Positions 19,782 through 31,894 of a DNA stretch of 64,000 nucleotides are shown piece after piece. Position 1 is the first letter of the stretch. The number at the start of each line of letters is the position of its first letter. The notes beneath the pieces are model-generated. The model was not told the origin of the DNA, searched no databases, and saw only the letters and a program-made list of their open reading frames with translations. The position numbers were made by a program, and so were the translations under genes. This DNA comes from Cellulosimicrobium protaetiae (GTDB lineage Bacteria; Actinomycetota; Actinomycetes; Actinomycetales; Cellulomonadaceae), in the NCBI RefSeq assembly GCF_009708005.2, contig NZ_CP052757.1:3844001-3908000 (forward strand), given 5' to 3'.

Positions 19782-20351
19782 TCAGTTCTCCTTGAAGGGG
19801 AAGCCGAGACGGCGCAGCAGGGAGCGGCCCTCGTCATCGGTCGTCGCCGTGGTCACGATCGTGATGTCCATACCGCGGACACGGTCGATCTTGTCCTGGT
19901 CGATCTCGTGGAACATCGACTGCTCCGTGAGGCCGAACGTGTAGTTGCCGTGCCCGTCGAACTGCTTGGGCGACAGGCCGCGGAAGTCGCGGATGCGCGG
20001 CAGGGCGATCGACAGGAGACGGTCCAGGAACTCCCACATGCGGTCGCCGCGCAGCGTGACGTGCGCGCCGATCGGCATGCCCTCGCGCAGCTTGAACTGC
20101 GCGATGGACTTGCGGGCCTTGGTCACCTGCGGCTTCTGGCCGGTGATCGCGGACAGGTCGCGGATGGCGCCCTCGATGAGCTTCGAGTCCTTGGCGGCGT
20201 CACCGACACCCATGTTCACGACGATCTTCGTGACGCGGGCGACCTGGTTGACGTTCTCGTGCCCGAACTCCTCGCGCAGACCGGAGACGATCTCCTCGCG
20301 GTAGCGCTGCTTCAGACGGGGCACCTCGGGGGCGACGATCTCGGTGCTCAT
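19782..20351 (-). CDS. rplE: 50S ribosomal protein L5
   Basis: 5S rRNA- and P-site tRNA-contacting protein, 189 residues. Recognised by [35 protein letters not shown] and [20 protein letters not shown]. The ATG at 20351 shares a base with the rplX stop. Confidence 0.96.
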   Translation of the reverse strand: MSTEIVAPEVPRLKQRYREEIVSGLREEFGHENVNQVARVTKIVVNMGVGDAAKDSKLIEGAIRDLSAITGQKPQVTKARKSIAQFKLREGMPIGAHVTLRGDRMWEFLDRLLSIALPRIRDFRGLSPKQFDGHGNYTFGLTEQSMFHEIDQDKIDRVRGMDITIVTTATTDDEGRSLLRRLGFPFKEN

Positions 20352-20692
20352 CAGATGTCCTTCCCGGAGCGCTTGGCGACACGCACGCGCACGGTGCGCT
20401 TGCGGCCGTCACGCTCGACCTCTTCGGTGCGGTACCCGACGCGGGTGCCCTTCTTGGTCTCCGGGTCGACGACCATCACGTTGCTGATGTGGATCGGGGC
20501 CTCGACGGTCTCGATCCCACCGGTCCGCGTGCCGCGCTGCGACTGGCCGACCTTGGTGTGCTTGGTGACGCGCTGGACGCCCTCGACGATGACGCGGTCA
20601 CGGTCGGTGAGCACCTCGAGGACGCGGCCCTGCTTGCCCTTGTCCTTGCCGGCGATGACGACGACGAGGTCGCCCTTCTTGATCTTGGCCAT
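20351..20692 (-). CDS. rplX: 50S ribosomal protein L24
   Basis: 113 residues with the N-terminal KOW motif [18 protein letters not shown]; an assembly-initiator of the 50S subunit. ATG 20692, 2 bp after rplN, TGATG overlap with rplE. Confidence 0.96.
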   Translation of the reverse strand: MAKIKKGDLVVVIAGKDKGKQGRVLEVLTDRDRVIVEGVQRVTKHTKVGQSQRGTRTGGIETVEAPIHISNVMVVDPETKKGTRVGYRTEEVERDGRKRTVRVRVAKRSGKDI

Positions 20693-20694
20693 GG

Positions 20695-21063
20695 TCAGAG
20701 CACCTCCGGAGCCAGCGAGATGATCTTCATGAACCGCTTGTCGCGCAGCTCGCGCCCGACCGGGCCGAAGATGCGCGTCCCGCGCGGCTCGCCGTCGTTC
20801 TTGAGGATCACGGCGGCGTTCTCGTCGAACTTGATGTAGGAACCGTCCGGACGACGGCGCTCCTTGGCGGTGCGGACGACGACGGCCTTGACGACGTCGC
20901 CCTTCTTCACGTTGCCGCCCGGGATCGCGTCCTTGACGGTTGCGACGATGACGTCGCCGATTCCGGCGTAGCGACGGCCCGAGCCACCGAGAACGCGGAT
21001 GCAGAGAATCTCCTTGGCACCCGTGTTGTCGGCGACACGAAGTCGCGACTCCTGCTGGATCAT
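20695..21063 (-). CDS. rplN: 50S ribosomal protein L14
   Basis: 122 residues: [20 protein letters not shown] and [19 protein letters not shown] match L14, which lies at the subunit interface (bridge B8). It is the first gene of the spc block, 205 bp downstream of rpsQ across a strong hairpin, so it probably has its own promoter. Confidence 0.96.
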   Translation of the reverse strand: MIQQESRLRVADNTGAKEILCIRVLGGSGRRYAGIGDVIVATVKDAIPGGNVKKGDVVKAVVVRTAKERRRPDGSYIKFDENAAVILKNDGEPRGTRIFGPVGRELRDKRFMKIISLAPEVL

Positions 21064-21198
21064 GTAATGAACTCCTGTCGTCGAGCCGGTTCTCGCGCGG
21101 GGCGAGCCTTGCCGAACGGATAGCTGTCAGTGCCGGGTCCCTCGCGGGTGAACCGGCCAGACCGGGCGGTGGACCCGCCCGACCTGTCCTCACTGGTT

Positions 21199-21216
21199 GC
21201 CGCACCGCGGTGCGGC
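21199..21216. repeat. Perfect 18-bp palindrome in the rpsQ-rplN gap
   Basis: GCCGCACCGCGGTGCGGC reads identically on both strands. It lies just downstream of the rpsQ hairpin in the direction of transcription and about 135 nt upstream of rplN. As RNA it has no loop beyond 4 nt. It could be a protein-binding operator or a second arrest hairpin. Confidence 0.6.
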
Positions 21217-21224
21217 ACGAGAGC

Positions 21225-21262
21225 GGTCGTGACGAGCGGGCCGGGGCCCGCCCGTCACGACC
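21225..21262 (-). terminator. Terminator or attenuator hairpin after rpsQ
   Basis: A 10-bp stem (21225-21234 with 21253-21262) continues into a 5-bp inner GC stem (21236-21240 with 21247-21251). It starts 6 bp past the rpsQ stop and separates the S10 and spc gene blocks. Confidence 0.75.
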
Positions 21263-21268
21263 GGTGGA

Positions 21269-21559
21269 TCACTTGGCCTTCTCGAGGATCTCCGCGAGGC
21301 GCCACCGCTTGGTCGCGGACAGCGGGCGGGTCTCCATGATGAGCACCAGGTCGCCCACGCCGGCAGAGTTCTGCTCGTCGTGCGCCTTGACCTTGCTCGT
21401 GCGGCGGATGACCTTGCCGTAGAGCGGGTGCTTGACCCGGTCCTCGACCTCGACCACCACGGTCTTGTCCATCTTGTCGCTCACGACGTAGCCGCGGCGC
21501 GTCTTGCGGTTCGCGCGCTCCTCGGCCGCCTCGGGCGCGTTCGTTGCGTTCTCGCTCAT
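21269..21559 (-). CDS. rpsQ: 30S ribosomal protein S17
   Basis: Primary 16S rRNA binder with an OB fold ([40 protein letters not shown]). ATG 21559 is preferred (GAGG 5 nt upstream), giving 96 residues; a GTG at 21574 that overlaps the rpmC stop is possible. The N-terminus carries an acidic 20-residue extension. Last gene of the S10 block. Confidence 0.94.
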   Translation of the reverse strand: MSENATNAPEAAEERANRKTRRGYVVSDKMDKTVVVEVEDRVKHPLYGKVIRRTSKVKAHDEQNSAGVGDLVLIMETRPLSATKRWRLAEILEKAK

Positions 21560-21570
21560 TCCAGCCTCAC

Positions 21571-21807
21571 TCACTCGGCGCTCGGCGCGGTACGGATGCC
21601 GAGCTCGCGCTCACGCAGGATCGTGTAGATCCGCGCGATGTCGCGGCGGACGGCCTTGAGGCGCCCGTGGCTCTCCAGCTGGCCGGTGGCCGACTGGAAA
21701 CGGAGGTTGAAGAGCTCCTCCTTGACCTTCTTGAGCTCGGCGACGAGCGTCTCGTCGTCCATGGCGTCGAGGTCGACGGGGGCGAGCCCCTTCGTTCCGA
21801 TTGCCAT
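21571..21807 (-). CDS. rpmC: 50S ribosomal protein L29
   Basis: 78 residues from ATG 21807, overlapping the rplP stop. [20 protein letters not shown] and the following [13 protein letters not shown] are L29 signatures. L29 lies at the exit tunnel and docks trigger factor and SRP with L23. Confidence 0.95.
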   Translation of the reverse strand: MAIGTKGLAPVDLDAMDDETLVAELKKVKEELFNLRFQSATGQLESHGRLKAVRRDIARIYTILRERELGIRTAPSAE

Positions 21808-22226
21808 CAGTTGCCACCACCCTCGCGCACCACGAAACGGCACTTCATCGGGAGCTTGTGGATCGCGCGGCGCATCGCCTCACGAGCCAGGTCCTCCGGG
21901 ACACCCGCCAGCTCGAAGACGATCCGGCCGGGCTTGACATTGGCGACCCACCACTCGGGCGAACCCTTACCGGAACCCATGCGGGTCTCGGCAGGCTTCT
22001 TGGTCAGGGGACGGTCCGGGTAGATGTTGATCCAGACCTTTCCGCCACGCTTGATGTGGCGGGTCATCGCGATACGAGCAGCCTCGATCTGGCGGTTCGT
22101 CACGTACGCCGGCTCGAGAGCCTGGATGCCGTACTCGCCGAACGCGATCTGCGTGCCACCCTTCGCCGCGCCGGAGCGCGACGGGTGGTGCTGCTTGCGG
22201 TGCTTGAGCCTGCGCGGGATCAGCAT
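21807..22226 (-). CDS. rplP: 50S ribosomal protein L16
   Basis: 139 residues, [19 protein letters not shown] start and [17 protein letters not shown]16 contacts the A-site tRNA elbow. It starts 3 bp after the rpsC stop. Confidence 0.96.
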   Translation of the reverse strand: MLIPRRLKHRKQHHPSRSGAAKGGTQIAFGEYGIQALEPAYVTNRQIEAARIAMTRHIKRGGKVWINIYPDRPLTKKPAETRMGSGKGSPEWWVANVKPGRIVFELAGVPEDLAREAMRRAIHKLPMKCRFVVREGGGN

Positions 22227-22229
22227 GAC

Positions 22230-23075
22230 TCAGGCCTCCGTTCCGGTCTCAGGGGCCTTCGCCTCCGCGGCAGGAGCGGACTGCTCAGCCGCGGCAGGCG
22301 CCTCGGACCCGGAGGTCCGCTCGCCCGAACGCTCGGGACGACGGCCACCACCACGACGGTCGCCGCCACGCTCACCGCGTGGGCCACCACGGCCCTGGCG
22401 CGGAGCGGCCGAGGCCTGCTGCGCGGCGTACTCCTTCTCGGTGACGTCGCCCTTGTAGATCCAGACCTTCACGCCGATGCGGCCGAAGGTCGTGCGGGCC
22501 TCGAAGAAGCCGTAGTCGATGTACGCACGGAGCGTGTGCAGCGGCACACGACCCTCGCGGTAGAACTCCGAGCGGGACATCTCGGCGCCGCCGAGACGAC
22601 CCGAGACGGAGACGCGGATGCCCTTCGCGCCGGCGCGCTGCGCGGACTGGATGCCCTTGCGCATGGCACGACGGAACGAGACGCGGCTCGCGAGCTGCTC
22701 GGCGATGCCCTGAGCGACGAGCTGCGCGTCGGTCTCGGCGTTCTTCACCTCGAGGATGTTGAGCTGCACCTGCTTGCCGGTGAGCTTCTCCAGCTCGCCG
22801 CGGATGCGGTCCGCCTCGGCGCCACGGCGACCGATGACGATGCCCGGGCGCGCCGTGTGGATGTCCACGCGGACACGGTCACGGGTGCGCTCGATCTCGA
22901 CCTTGGAGATGCCCGCGCGCTCGAGACCGGTGCTCATGAGCTTGCGGATCTGGACGTCCTCGCGGACGTAGTCGCGGTACCGCTGTCCGGGCTTGGTGCT
23001 GTCGGCGAACCAGCGCGACCGGTGGTCGGTGGTGATGCCGAGGCGGTACCCGTGCGGGTGAACCTTCTGTCCCAC
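22230..23075 (-). CDS. rpsC: 30S ribosomal protein S3 with RG-rich tail
   Basis: mRNA entry-channel protein. KH domain [18 protein letters not shown] and C-terminal domain ending [13 protein letters not shown] are standard. From about residue 220 there is a 60-residue Arg/Gly-rich then Ala/Glu/Pro-rich tail ([20 protein letters not shown]) that is probably disordered. 281 residues from GTG 23075, which shares one base with the rplV stop (TAGTG). Confidence 0.96.
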   Translation of the reverse strand: MGQKVHPHGYRLGITTDHRSRWFADSTKPGQRYRDYVREDVQIRKLMSTGLERAGISKVEIERTRDRVRVDIHTARPGIVIGRRGAEADRIRGELEKLTGKQVQLNILEVKNAETDAQLVAQGIAEQLASRVSFRRAMRKGIQSAQRAGAKGIRVSVSGRLGGAEMSRSEFYREGRVPLHTLRAYIDYGFFEARTTFGRIGVKVWIYKGDVTEKEYAAQQASAAPRQGRGGPRGERGGDRRGGGRRPERSGERTSGSEAPAAAEQSAPAAEAKAPETGTEA

Positions 23076-23446
23076 TATCGGGCACTTCCCTTCGTGTTCT
23101 CACGCGGAGCGACGACCACGGTGATGTGGCTGGTGCGCTTGAGGATGCGGTTCGCACGGCCCTGGGCACGGGGGCGGAAACGCTTGAGGGTCGGGCCCTC
23201 GTCGACGAACGCCTCACGCACGACGAGCTCCTGCTCCTCGAACGCCTCGCTCGCGCGGTCGGCCTTCACCCGGGCGTTGGCGATGGCGCTCTCCACGACC
23301 TTGCGGACGGGCTCGCTCGCCGCCTGCGGTGCGAACTTCAGCACCGCGACGGCCTCGGAGGCCTGCTTGCCACGGATGAGGTCCACGACGCGCCGGGCCT
23401 TCTGGGGCGTGACACGGACGAACCGCGCCTGCGCCTTGGCTTCCAT
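23075..23446 (-). CDS. rplV: 50S ribosomal protein L22
   Basis: 123 residues from ATG 23446 ([20 protein letters not shown]). Its extended loop ([20 protein letters not shown]) lines the exit tunnel, where macrolide-resistance mutations occur in other bacteria; no such deletion is evident. It follows rpsS by 58 bp. Confidence 0.96.
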   Translation of the reverse strand: MEAKAQARFVRVTPQKARRVVDLIRGKQASEAVAVLKFAPQAASEPVRKVVESAIANARVKADRASEAFEEQELVVREAFVDEGPTLKRFRPRAQGRANRILKRTSHITVVVAPRENTKGSAR

Positions 23447-23504
23447 TGCTGTCCTGCCTTCTTGTCTCTTGACCGTCCAGGTCGTCACCAGACTGACCCG
23501 GGGG

Positions 23505-23786
23505 TCAGCGGCGACGACCCTTCTTGTCGTCCTTCACGTGGCCGCGGAAGGTCCGCGTGGGAGCGAACTCGCCGAGCTTGTGGCCGACCATCGACTCGGT
23601 GACGAACACCGGCGTGTGCTTGCGACCGTCGTGCACGGCGAACGTGTGACCGAGGAAGTCGGGCGTGATGACCGACCGACGGGACCAGGTCTTGATGACG
23701 TTCTTGGTCCCCTTCTCGTTCTGAGCGTCCACCTTCTTCTGCAGGTGGTCGTCGACGAAGGGGCCCTTCTTCAGGCTACGAGGCAT
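23505..23786 (-). CDS. rpsS: 30S ribosomal protein S19
   Basis: 93 residues, [20 protein letters not shown] through [18 protein letters not shown]. 30S head protein pairing with S13. It lies 15 bp after rplB. Confidence 0.96.
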   Translation of the reverse strand: MPRSLKKGPFVDDHLQKKVDAQNEKGTKNVIKTWSRRSVITPDFLGHTFAVHDGRKHTPVFVTESMVGHKLGEFAPTRTFRGHVKDDKKGRRR

Positions 23787-23801
23787 GTCTCCAGGCTCCT
23801 A

Positions 23802-24638
<837 letters not shown>

Positions 24639-24669
24639 GGGGATCTGTCCTCAATCTGCTCTCGTCGGC

Positions 24670-24960
24670 TCAGCCGAAGATGTCGATCGTGCCCTCGCGG
24701 AGGGTGACGATCGCACGCTTGGTGTCCTTGCGCTTGCCCAGGCCGAAACGCGTGCGACGCGTCTTGCCCTTGCGGTTGATCGTGTTCACCGAGGCGACCT
24801 TGACCGAGAAGATCTGCTCGACGGCGATCTTGATCTCGGTCTTGTTGGCCCGCGGGTCGACGACGAACGTGTACTTGCCCTCGTCGAGCAGTCCGTAGCT
24901 CTTCTCGGAGACGACCGGCGCGAGGATCACGTCGCGGGGGTCCTTGGTCACGGTGGTCAC
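24670..24960 (-). CDS. rplW: 50S ribosomal protein L23
   Basis: 96 residues; [20 protein letters not shown] and [20 protein letters not shown] match L23, the docking site for trigger factor and SRP. GTG 24960 overlaps the rplD stop (GTGA). Confidence 0.95.
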   Translation of the reverse strand: MTTVTKDPRDVILAPVVSEKSYGLLDEGKYTFVVDPRANKTEIKIAVEQIFSVKVASVNTINRKGKTRRTRFGLGKRKDTKRAIVTLREGTIDIFG

Positions 24961-25661
24961 TTCGCGGCCTCCTCGGCAGCAGTCTCGTCCGCCTCGGTGG
25001 AGGTGGCGACGGCCTTCGCGGAGCGACCCGTGGCCGGGCCCGCCAGGAACGCGTCGAGCGCGCCCTGCGTGAAGACGACGTCGTCGGAGACGAGCACGTC
25101 GTAGGTGTTGAGCTGGTCGGCCACCAGGAGGTGAACCTGCTCGACGTTCCGCAGCGACTTGATCGTCAGCTCGTCGCCACGCTCGGTGACGACGAGGACG
25201 TGCTTGCGCTCGGAGAGCTTGGCGAGCGTCGAGACGGCGGTCTTGGTCGACGGCAGGCCGTCGACGCCGAAGCCGGTCACGACGTGGACGCGGCCGTTGC
25301 GGGCGCGGTCCGAGAGGGCACCGCGGAGCGCGGCGGCCTTCATCTTCTTGGGCGTCCGCTGGTCGTACGAGCGCGGCGTCGGGCCGTGGACGATGCCACC
25401 CCCGGCGAACTGCGGCGCACGGGTCGAACCCTGGCGGGCGCGGCCGGTGCCCTTCTGCTTGTACGGCTTGCGACCACCACCGCGGACCTCGCCGCGGCTC
25501 TTGGTGTCGTGGGTGCCCTGGCGTGCAGCGGCACGCTGGGCGACGACGACCTGGTGGATCAGCGGGACGTTGAGCTCGACGTCGAACACCTCGGCGGGGA
25601 GCTCGGCGGTGCCGGCCTTCTTGCCCTTGGGGTCCAGCACGTCAACGGTCAGAGCGGACAT
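24957..25661 (-). CDS. rplD: 50S ribosomal protein L4
   Basis: Exit-tunnel protein with the loop [23 protein letters not shown] 25661 gives 234 residues and a 10-nt spacing from GGAG; GTG 25670, overlapping the rplC stop, is the alternative. The last 25 residues are an Ala/Glu/Thr tail. In E. coli L4 autoregulates this operon through an S10 leader; see the rpsJ leader entry. Confidence 0.95.
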   Translation of the reverse strand: MSALTVDVLDPKGKKAGTAELPAEVFDVELNVPLIHQVVVAQRAAARQGTHDTKSRGEVRGGGRKPYKQKGTGRARQGSTRAPQFAGGGIVHGPTPRSYDQRTPKKMKAAALRGALSDRARNGRVHVVTGFGVDGLPSTKTAVSTLAKLSERKHVLVVTERGDELTIKSLRNVEQVHLLVADQLNTYDVLVSDDVVFTQGALDAFLAGPATGRSAKAVATSTEADETAAEEAAK

Positions 25662-25666
25662 GGTGT

Positions 25667-26329
25667 TCACGCTCCCTTCGCGGCGCTGCGCACGAGGACG
25701 ACGCCGCCCTTGGGGCCGGGAACCGCGCCCTTGACGAGCAGCAGACCCTTCTCGGCGTCGACCGCGTGGACGGTCAGGTTCTGGGTGGTCTGGCGGGCGT
25801 TGCCCATGCGACCGGCCATGCGCAGGCCCTTGAACACGCGCGACGGGGTCGAGGCCCCACCGATCGAGCCCGGCTTGCGGTGGTTGCGGTGCGCACCGTG
25901 CGAGGCGCCCACGCCGGAGAAGCCGTGGCGCTTCATGACACCGGCGGTGCCCTTGCCCTTGGTCGTGCCCACGACGTCGACCACGGCGCCGGCCTCGAAG
26001 GCCTCCGCGGTGATCTCCTGGCCGAGCGAGTACTCGGCGGCGTCGGTGGTGCGGACCTCGGCGACGTGGCGACGCGGCGTGACGCCGGCCTTCTCGAAGT
26101 GCCCCTTGAGCGGCTTCGTGACCTTGCGCGGGTCGATCTGGCCGTAGGCGAGCTGCACGGCGGCGTACCCGTCGGCGTCCGCCGTGCGCACCTGCGTCAC
26201 GACGTTCGTGCCGACGGCGACGACGGTCACGGGCACGAGGCGACCGGCCTCGTCCCAGAGCTGCGTCATCCCGAGCTTCGTGCCGAGCACCGCGGTGACC
26301 GGACGCGCGTTCTGCTGGGGAATAGTCAT
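25667..26329 (-). CDS. rplC: 50S ribosomal protein L3
   Basis: 220 residues from ATG 26329, preceded by [31 protein letters not shown] and [17 protein letters not shown] match L3, which reaches the peptidyl transferase centre. It starts 14 bp after rpsJ. Confidence 0.96.
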   Translation of the reverse strand: MTIPQQNARPVTAVLGTKLGMTQLWDEAGRLVPVTVVAVGTNVVTQVRTADADGYAAVQLAYGQIDPRKVTKPLKGHFEKAGVTPRRHVAEVRTTDAAEYSLGQEITAEAFEAGAVVDVVGTTKGKGTAGVMKRHGFSGVGASHGAHRNHRKPGSIGGASTPSRVFKGLRMAGRMGNARQTTQNLTVHAVDAEKGLLLVKGAVPGPKGGVVLVRSAAKGA

Positions 26330-26343
26330 GATGTCCTCCAGCC

Positions 26344-26652
26344 TCAGAGCTTGATCTCGATGTTCACGTCCGCAGGCAGGTCGAGACGCATGAGCGAGTC
26401 GACGGCCTTCGGCGTGGGATCGATGATGTCGATCAGCCGCTTGTGCGTGCGCATCTCGAAGTGCTCGCGGCTGTCCTTGTACTTGTGAGGCGACCGGATG
26501 ACGCAGAAGACGTTCTTCTCCGTCGGCAGCGGCACCGGACCCACGACCGTTGCACCAGCGCGCGTCACCGTGTCGACGATCTTGCGCGCCGAGCTGTCGA
26601 TGACCTCGTGGTCGTAGGACTTGAGCCGGATGCGGATCTTCTGTCCCGCCAT
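26344..26652 (-). CDS. rpsJ: 30S ribosomal protein S10 (NusE)
   Basis: 102 residues, [20 protein letters not shown] to [12 protein letters not shown]10 also acts as NusE in antitermination and in NusG-coupled transcription-translation. It opens the S10 operon after a 490-bp non-coding stretch. Confidence 0.97.
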   Translation of the reverse strand: MAGQKIRIRLKSYDHEVIDSSARKIVDTVTRAGATVVGPVPLPTEKNVFCVIRSPHKYKDSREHFEMRTHKRLIDIIDPTPKAVDSLMRLDLPADVNIEIKL

Positions 26653-27083
26653 GGCGTCGTCTGACTCTCTCTCTCGAACCGCTAGCTGTCCGACCCCCGC
26701 GCTCGGGCGTGTCGCGTAGTCGCGACGCACCTGGGCGCACACGCCGAAGGCGTAGGGCCGTTGGATATGTGAACCACCGTCCGCACCGTGCTGACGCACG
26801 GGACAGCGGACCGGATCACAACGTTTGTGCGAGCCTGGCCGGAACGTGTGTTCCGCGGGGCGCTCGACCCATGTCGACACAGAGAGCTCAACCCGCAGAC
26901 CCGGGTCAGGAACCCGGGGCCCTGGTCCTCTGCACGAGGACCGGTTCAACACACTGTTCGACACATGAAAGAGCGCGCCCGTAACAGGCAACCTGAACAG
27001 TCTGCCACACGAACGGTGCGCAGGCCAAGTCGAGACCGGCCGGCAGGCTGTGACGGTCACCGCACGAACGGTCACCGCAGGCC
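26653..27083 (-). promoter_or_regulatory. rpsJ promoter and leader region
   Basis: No gene is seen between the tuf terminator and rpsJ. Close to rpsJ the minus-strand leader can form two short hairpins: 26711-26716 with 26721-26726 (6 bp, TAGT loop) and 26742-26746 with 26750-26754 (5 bp, 3-nt loop). Farther up, two direct copies of ACGGTCACCGCA start at 27053 and 27068 (15-bp period) and a related ACGAACGGTGCGCAGG lies near 27010. No clean -35/-10 pair was found. A long structured leader is compatible with ribosomal-protein autoregulation. Confidence 0.55.
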
Positions 27084-27115
27084 GAAGGCCCGGCCCCCGA
27101 GGGGACCGGGCCTTC
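27084..27115 (-). terminator. tuf terminator hairpin
   Basis: A perfect 10-bp stem (27084-27093 with 27106-27115) extends inward after one mismatch by four G-C pairs. It lies 27 bp past the tuf stop and ends the str operon. Confidence 0.8.
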
Positions 27116-27142
27116 GACGAGTGCTGCGGAGGCAGCGTCAGA

Positions 27143-28339
27143 TCACTTGAGGATCTTGGTGACGCGGCCCGAGCCCACGGTGCGGCCACCCTCACGGATG
27201 GCGAAGCCGAGGCCCTCCTCCATGGCGATCGGCTGGATGAGCTCGACCGTCATCTCGGTGTTGTCGCCGGGCATGACCATCTCGGTGCCCTCGGGCAGCG
27301 TGATGACGCCGGTGACGTCCGTCGTGCGGAAGTAGAACTGCGGACGGTAGTTCGAGTAGAACGGGTTGTGACGGCCGCCCTCGTCCTTGCCCAGGATGTA
27401 GACCTGCGCCTCGAAGTTCGTGTGCGGGGTGATCGAACCCGGCTTCACGACGACCTGGCCGCGCTCGACGTCCTCGCGCTTGATGCCGCGCAGGAGGAGA
27501 CCGGTGTTGTCGCCGGCCTGCGCCTGGTCCATCTGCTTGTGGAACGTCTCGATGCCCGTGACCGTGGTCTTCTGGGGCGCGCGGATGCCGACGATCTCGA
27601 CGTCCGAGTTGAGGTCGAGCGTGCCACGCTCCACCTTGCCGGTGACGACGGTGCCACGACCGGTGATCGTGAAGACGTCCTCGACGGGCATGAGGAACGG
27701 CTTGTCGAGCTCGCGGACGGGCTCCGGGACGTTCTCGTCCACGGCCTCCATGAGCTCGATGACCTTCGCGGTCCACTCGGGGTCGCCCTCGAGCGCCTTG
27801 AGGCCGGAGACGCGCACGACGGGAGCGTCGTCGCCGTCGTAGCCCTGGCCCGAGAGGAGCTCACGGACCTCCATCTCGACGAGCTCGAGGATCTCCTCGT
27901 CGTCGACCATGTCGGACTTGTTCAGCGCGACGAGCAGGTACGGCACGCCGACCTGGCGCGCGAGCAGGACGTGCTCACGCGTCTGGGCCATCGGGCCGTC
28001 GGTCGCGGCGACCACCAGGATCGCGCCGTCCATCTGGGCGGCACCGGTGATCATGTTCTTGATGTAGTCGGCGTGACCCGGGGCGTCGACGTGCGCGTAG
28101 TGGCGCTTCGGCGTCTCGTACTCGATGTGCGCGATGTTGATCGTGATACCGCGCTGCTTCTCCTCGGGAGCCGCGTCGATCTCGTCGAAGTTGCGCTGCA
28201 CGTTCGCCGGCAGGTCCGGGTACGTGTCCGCGAGCGTCTTCGAGATGGCCGCCGTCAGCGTCGTCTTACCGTGGTCGACGTGACCGATGGTGCCGATGTT
28301 GACGTGCGGCTTGGTCCGCTCGAACTTGGCCTTAGCCAC
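27143..28339 (-). CDS. tuf: Elongation factor Tu
   Basis: GTPase that delivers aminoacyl-tRNA to the ribosome, 398 residues. G1 GHVDHGKT (19-26), G3 DAPGH, G4 NKSD and domain-III end [13 protein letters not shown] are all present. GTG 28339 follows AGGAGG at ideal distance. The 127-bp fusA-tuf gap contains TAGGAT on the minus strand (28397-28402), a possible -10 for a tuf-specific promoter, without a clear -35. No residue change typical of kirromycin resistance was looked for beyond these motifs. Confidence 0.97.
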   Translation of the reverse strand: MAKAKFERTKPHVNIGTIGHVDHGKTTLTAAISKTLADTYPDLPANVQRNFDEIDAAPEEKQRGITINIAHIEYETPKRHYAHVDAPGHADYIKNMITGAAQMDGAILVVAATDGPMAQTREHVLLARQVGVPYLLVALNKSDMVDDEEILELVEMEVRELLSGQGYDGDDAPVVRVSGLKALEGDPEWTAKVIELMEAVDENVPEPVRELDKPFLMPVEDVFTITGRGTVVTGKVERGTLDLNSDVEIVGIRAPQKTTVTGIETFHKQMDQAQAGDNTGLLLRGIKREDVERGQVVVKPGSITPHTNFEAQVYILGKDEGGRHNPFYSNYRPQFYFRTTDVTGVITLPEGTEMVMPGDNTEMTVELIQPIAMEEGLGFAIREGGRTVGSGRVTKILK

Positions 28340-28466
28340 TGGGGTCCTCCTGGGACTTGGGTAGATGTGCCGAACGTTGCGAATGTCGACCGAAAGATCC
28401 TACATCCGCGGGGCGTTGCGGTTTCCTACAGGTTGATGGTTGTGCGGGTCTTCGACCTGTGGGGAC

Positions 28467-30569
<2,103 letters not shown>

Positions 30570-30644
30570 GGTCTGTTTCCCTCGCTAGGTGGGTTGAGTC
30601 GGGGGCGCTGCTCGGACCGGGGTGGCCGGCCGGAGACCCGCCGA

Positions 30645-30676
30645 CGGCCCCGGGGACCCTGAGGTCCCCGAGGCCG
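30645..30676 (-). terminator. Hairpin in the rpsG-fusA gap
   Basis: An 8-bp stem (30651-30658 with 30663-30670, CTGA loop) continues after one mismatch with 5 more pairs (30645-30649 with 30672-30676). It starts 10 nt after the rpsG stop. It may attenuate or serve as an RNA-processing or stabilising structure rather than a full terminator, since fusA follows. Confidence 0.6.
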
Positions 30677-30686
30677 GTCGGGCGGA

Positions 30687-31157
30687 CTACCAGCGGTAGT
30701 GGGCGAAGGCCTTGTTGGACTCCGCCATCTTGTGCATGTCCTCGCGACGCTTGACCGCGGCACCGAGGCCGTTGCTCGCGTCGAGGATCTCGTTCATGAG
30801 GCGCTCGGTCATGGTCTTCTCGCGACGGGCGCGCGAGTAGTCCGTGAGCCAGCGCAGCGCGAGGGTCGTGGCGCGCGCGGGGCGCACCTCGACGGGGACC
30901 TGGTAGGTCGCACCACCGACGCGGCGCGAGCGGACCTCGAGCGCGGGGCGGACGTTCTCGAGCGCACGCTTGAGGACGACGACCGGGTCGCCGTCGGTCT
31001 TCGCCCGGACGCCCTCGAGGGCGCCGTAGACGATCGACTCGGCGGTGGACTTCTTGCCGTCGAGCAGCACCTTGTTGATGAGCTGCGTGACGACGGGCGA
31101 CCCGTAGACGGGGTCGACGATGAGCGGCCGCTTCGGGGCCGGGCCCTTGCGAGGCAT
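30687..31157 (-). CDS. rpsG: 30S ribosomal protein S7
   Basis: 156 residues; [35 protein letters not shown] and [14 protein letters not shown] are standard. Primary binder of the 16S 3' domain. Its ATG shares one base with the rpsL stop. Confidence 0.97.
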   Translation of the reverse strand: MPRKGPAPKRPLIVDPVYGSPVVTQLINKVLLDGKKSTAESIVYGALEGVRAKTDGDPVVVLKRALENVRPALEVRSRRVGGATYQVPVEVRPARATTLALRWLTDYSRARREKTMTERLMNEILDASNGLGAAVKRREDMHKMAESNKAFAHYRW

Positions 31158-31531
31158 CAGCTCTTCTCCTTCTTGGCGCCGTAGCGGCTGCGGGCCTGCT
31201 TGCGGTTCTTCACGCCCTGCGTGTCGAGCGCGCCGCGCACGATCTTGTAGCGCACACCCGGGAGGTCCTTCACACGACCGCCGCGCACGAGCACGATCGA
31301 GTGCTCCTGGAGGTTGTGGCCGACACCGGGGATGTAGGCCGTGACCTCGACCTGGGAGGAGAGCTTCACGCGAGCGACCTTGCGCAGCGCGGAGTTCGGC
31401 TTCTTCGGGGTGGTGGTGTACACGCGCGTGCACACACCGCGCCGCTGCGGGGAACCCTTGAGGGCGGGAGTCTTGGACTTCCCCGCCTTCGAGGTCCGCC
31501 CCTTGCGGACGAGCTGCTGGATCGTAGGCAC
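31157..31531 (-). CDS. rpsL: 30S ribosomal protein S12
   Basis: Decoding-centre protein, 124 residues from GTG 31531. [20 protein letters not shown], then [18 protein letters not shown] and [13 protein letters not shown]. The lysines at the two classical streptomycin-resistance positions (in PKKPNSA and GRVKDLP) are the sensitive-type residues. It heads the str operon, next to the bacteriocin islet. Confidence 0.97.
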   Translation of the reverse strand: MPTIQQLVRKGRTSKAGKSKTPALKGSPQRRGVCTRVYTTTPKKPNSALRKVARVKLSSQVEVTAYIPGVGHNLQEHSIVLVRGGRVKDLPGVRYKIVRGALDTQGVKNRKQARSRYGAKKEKS

Positions 31532-31894
31532 TACGTCTCCGTGTCTTCTCGAGCTACCGGGGCTATCCCCGATGGTGGTCGTGCTGGCTGCTGGAGCCGA
31601 TCGCACGAGGCACCCGCAGCGCGAGACACGCTGCAGCAGCCACCTACCACCGGCTCGATGGTCCGTCGCCCGCCGACGGGCACGAGGCGCCGCCAGGACC
31701 GGGATCCGGAGTGCCCGGGCACTCACATCGGCCCGTCCGGAACCCGCTGCGCGGAGGTGGGAGCGATCGCTCGCTGACACCGCCCCGCCAGGGACATCAC
31801 GGAGGGCCCGACGGCGCGGGCACGGTTCACCAGGCTACCACAGTAGGCGGACTGACGCGCGGCCTGAGGGCGGGAACGCTCCGGCCCGCGCCGC
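31532..31894 (-). promoter_or_regulatory. Region upstream of rpsL (str promoter area)
   Basis: These 363 bp lie between the bacteriocin-islet permease stop and rpsL. No protein-coding gene is supported. AT-richer sequence near 31836-31850 contains TACTGT and TAGCCT on the minus strand, possible -10 elements, without a convincing -35. No strong hairpin after the permease stop was found, so read-through from the islet into rpsL is conceivable. Confidence 0.5.
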
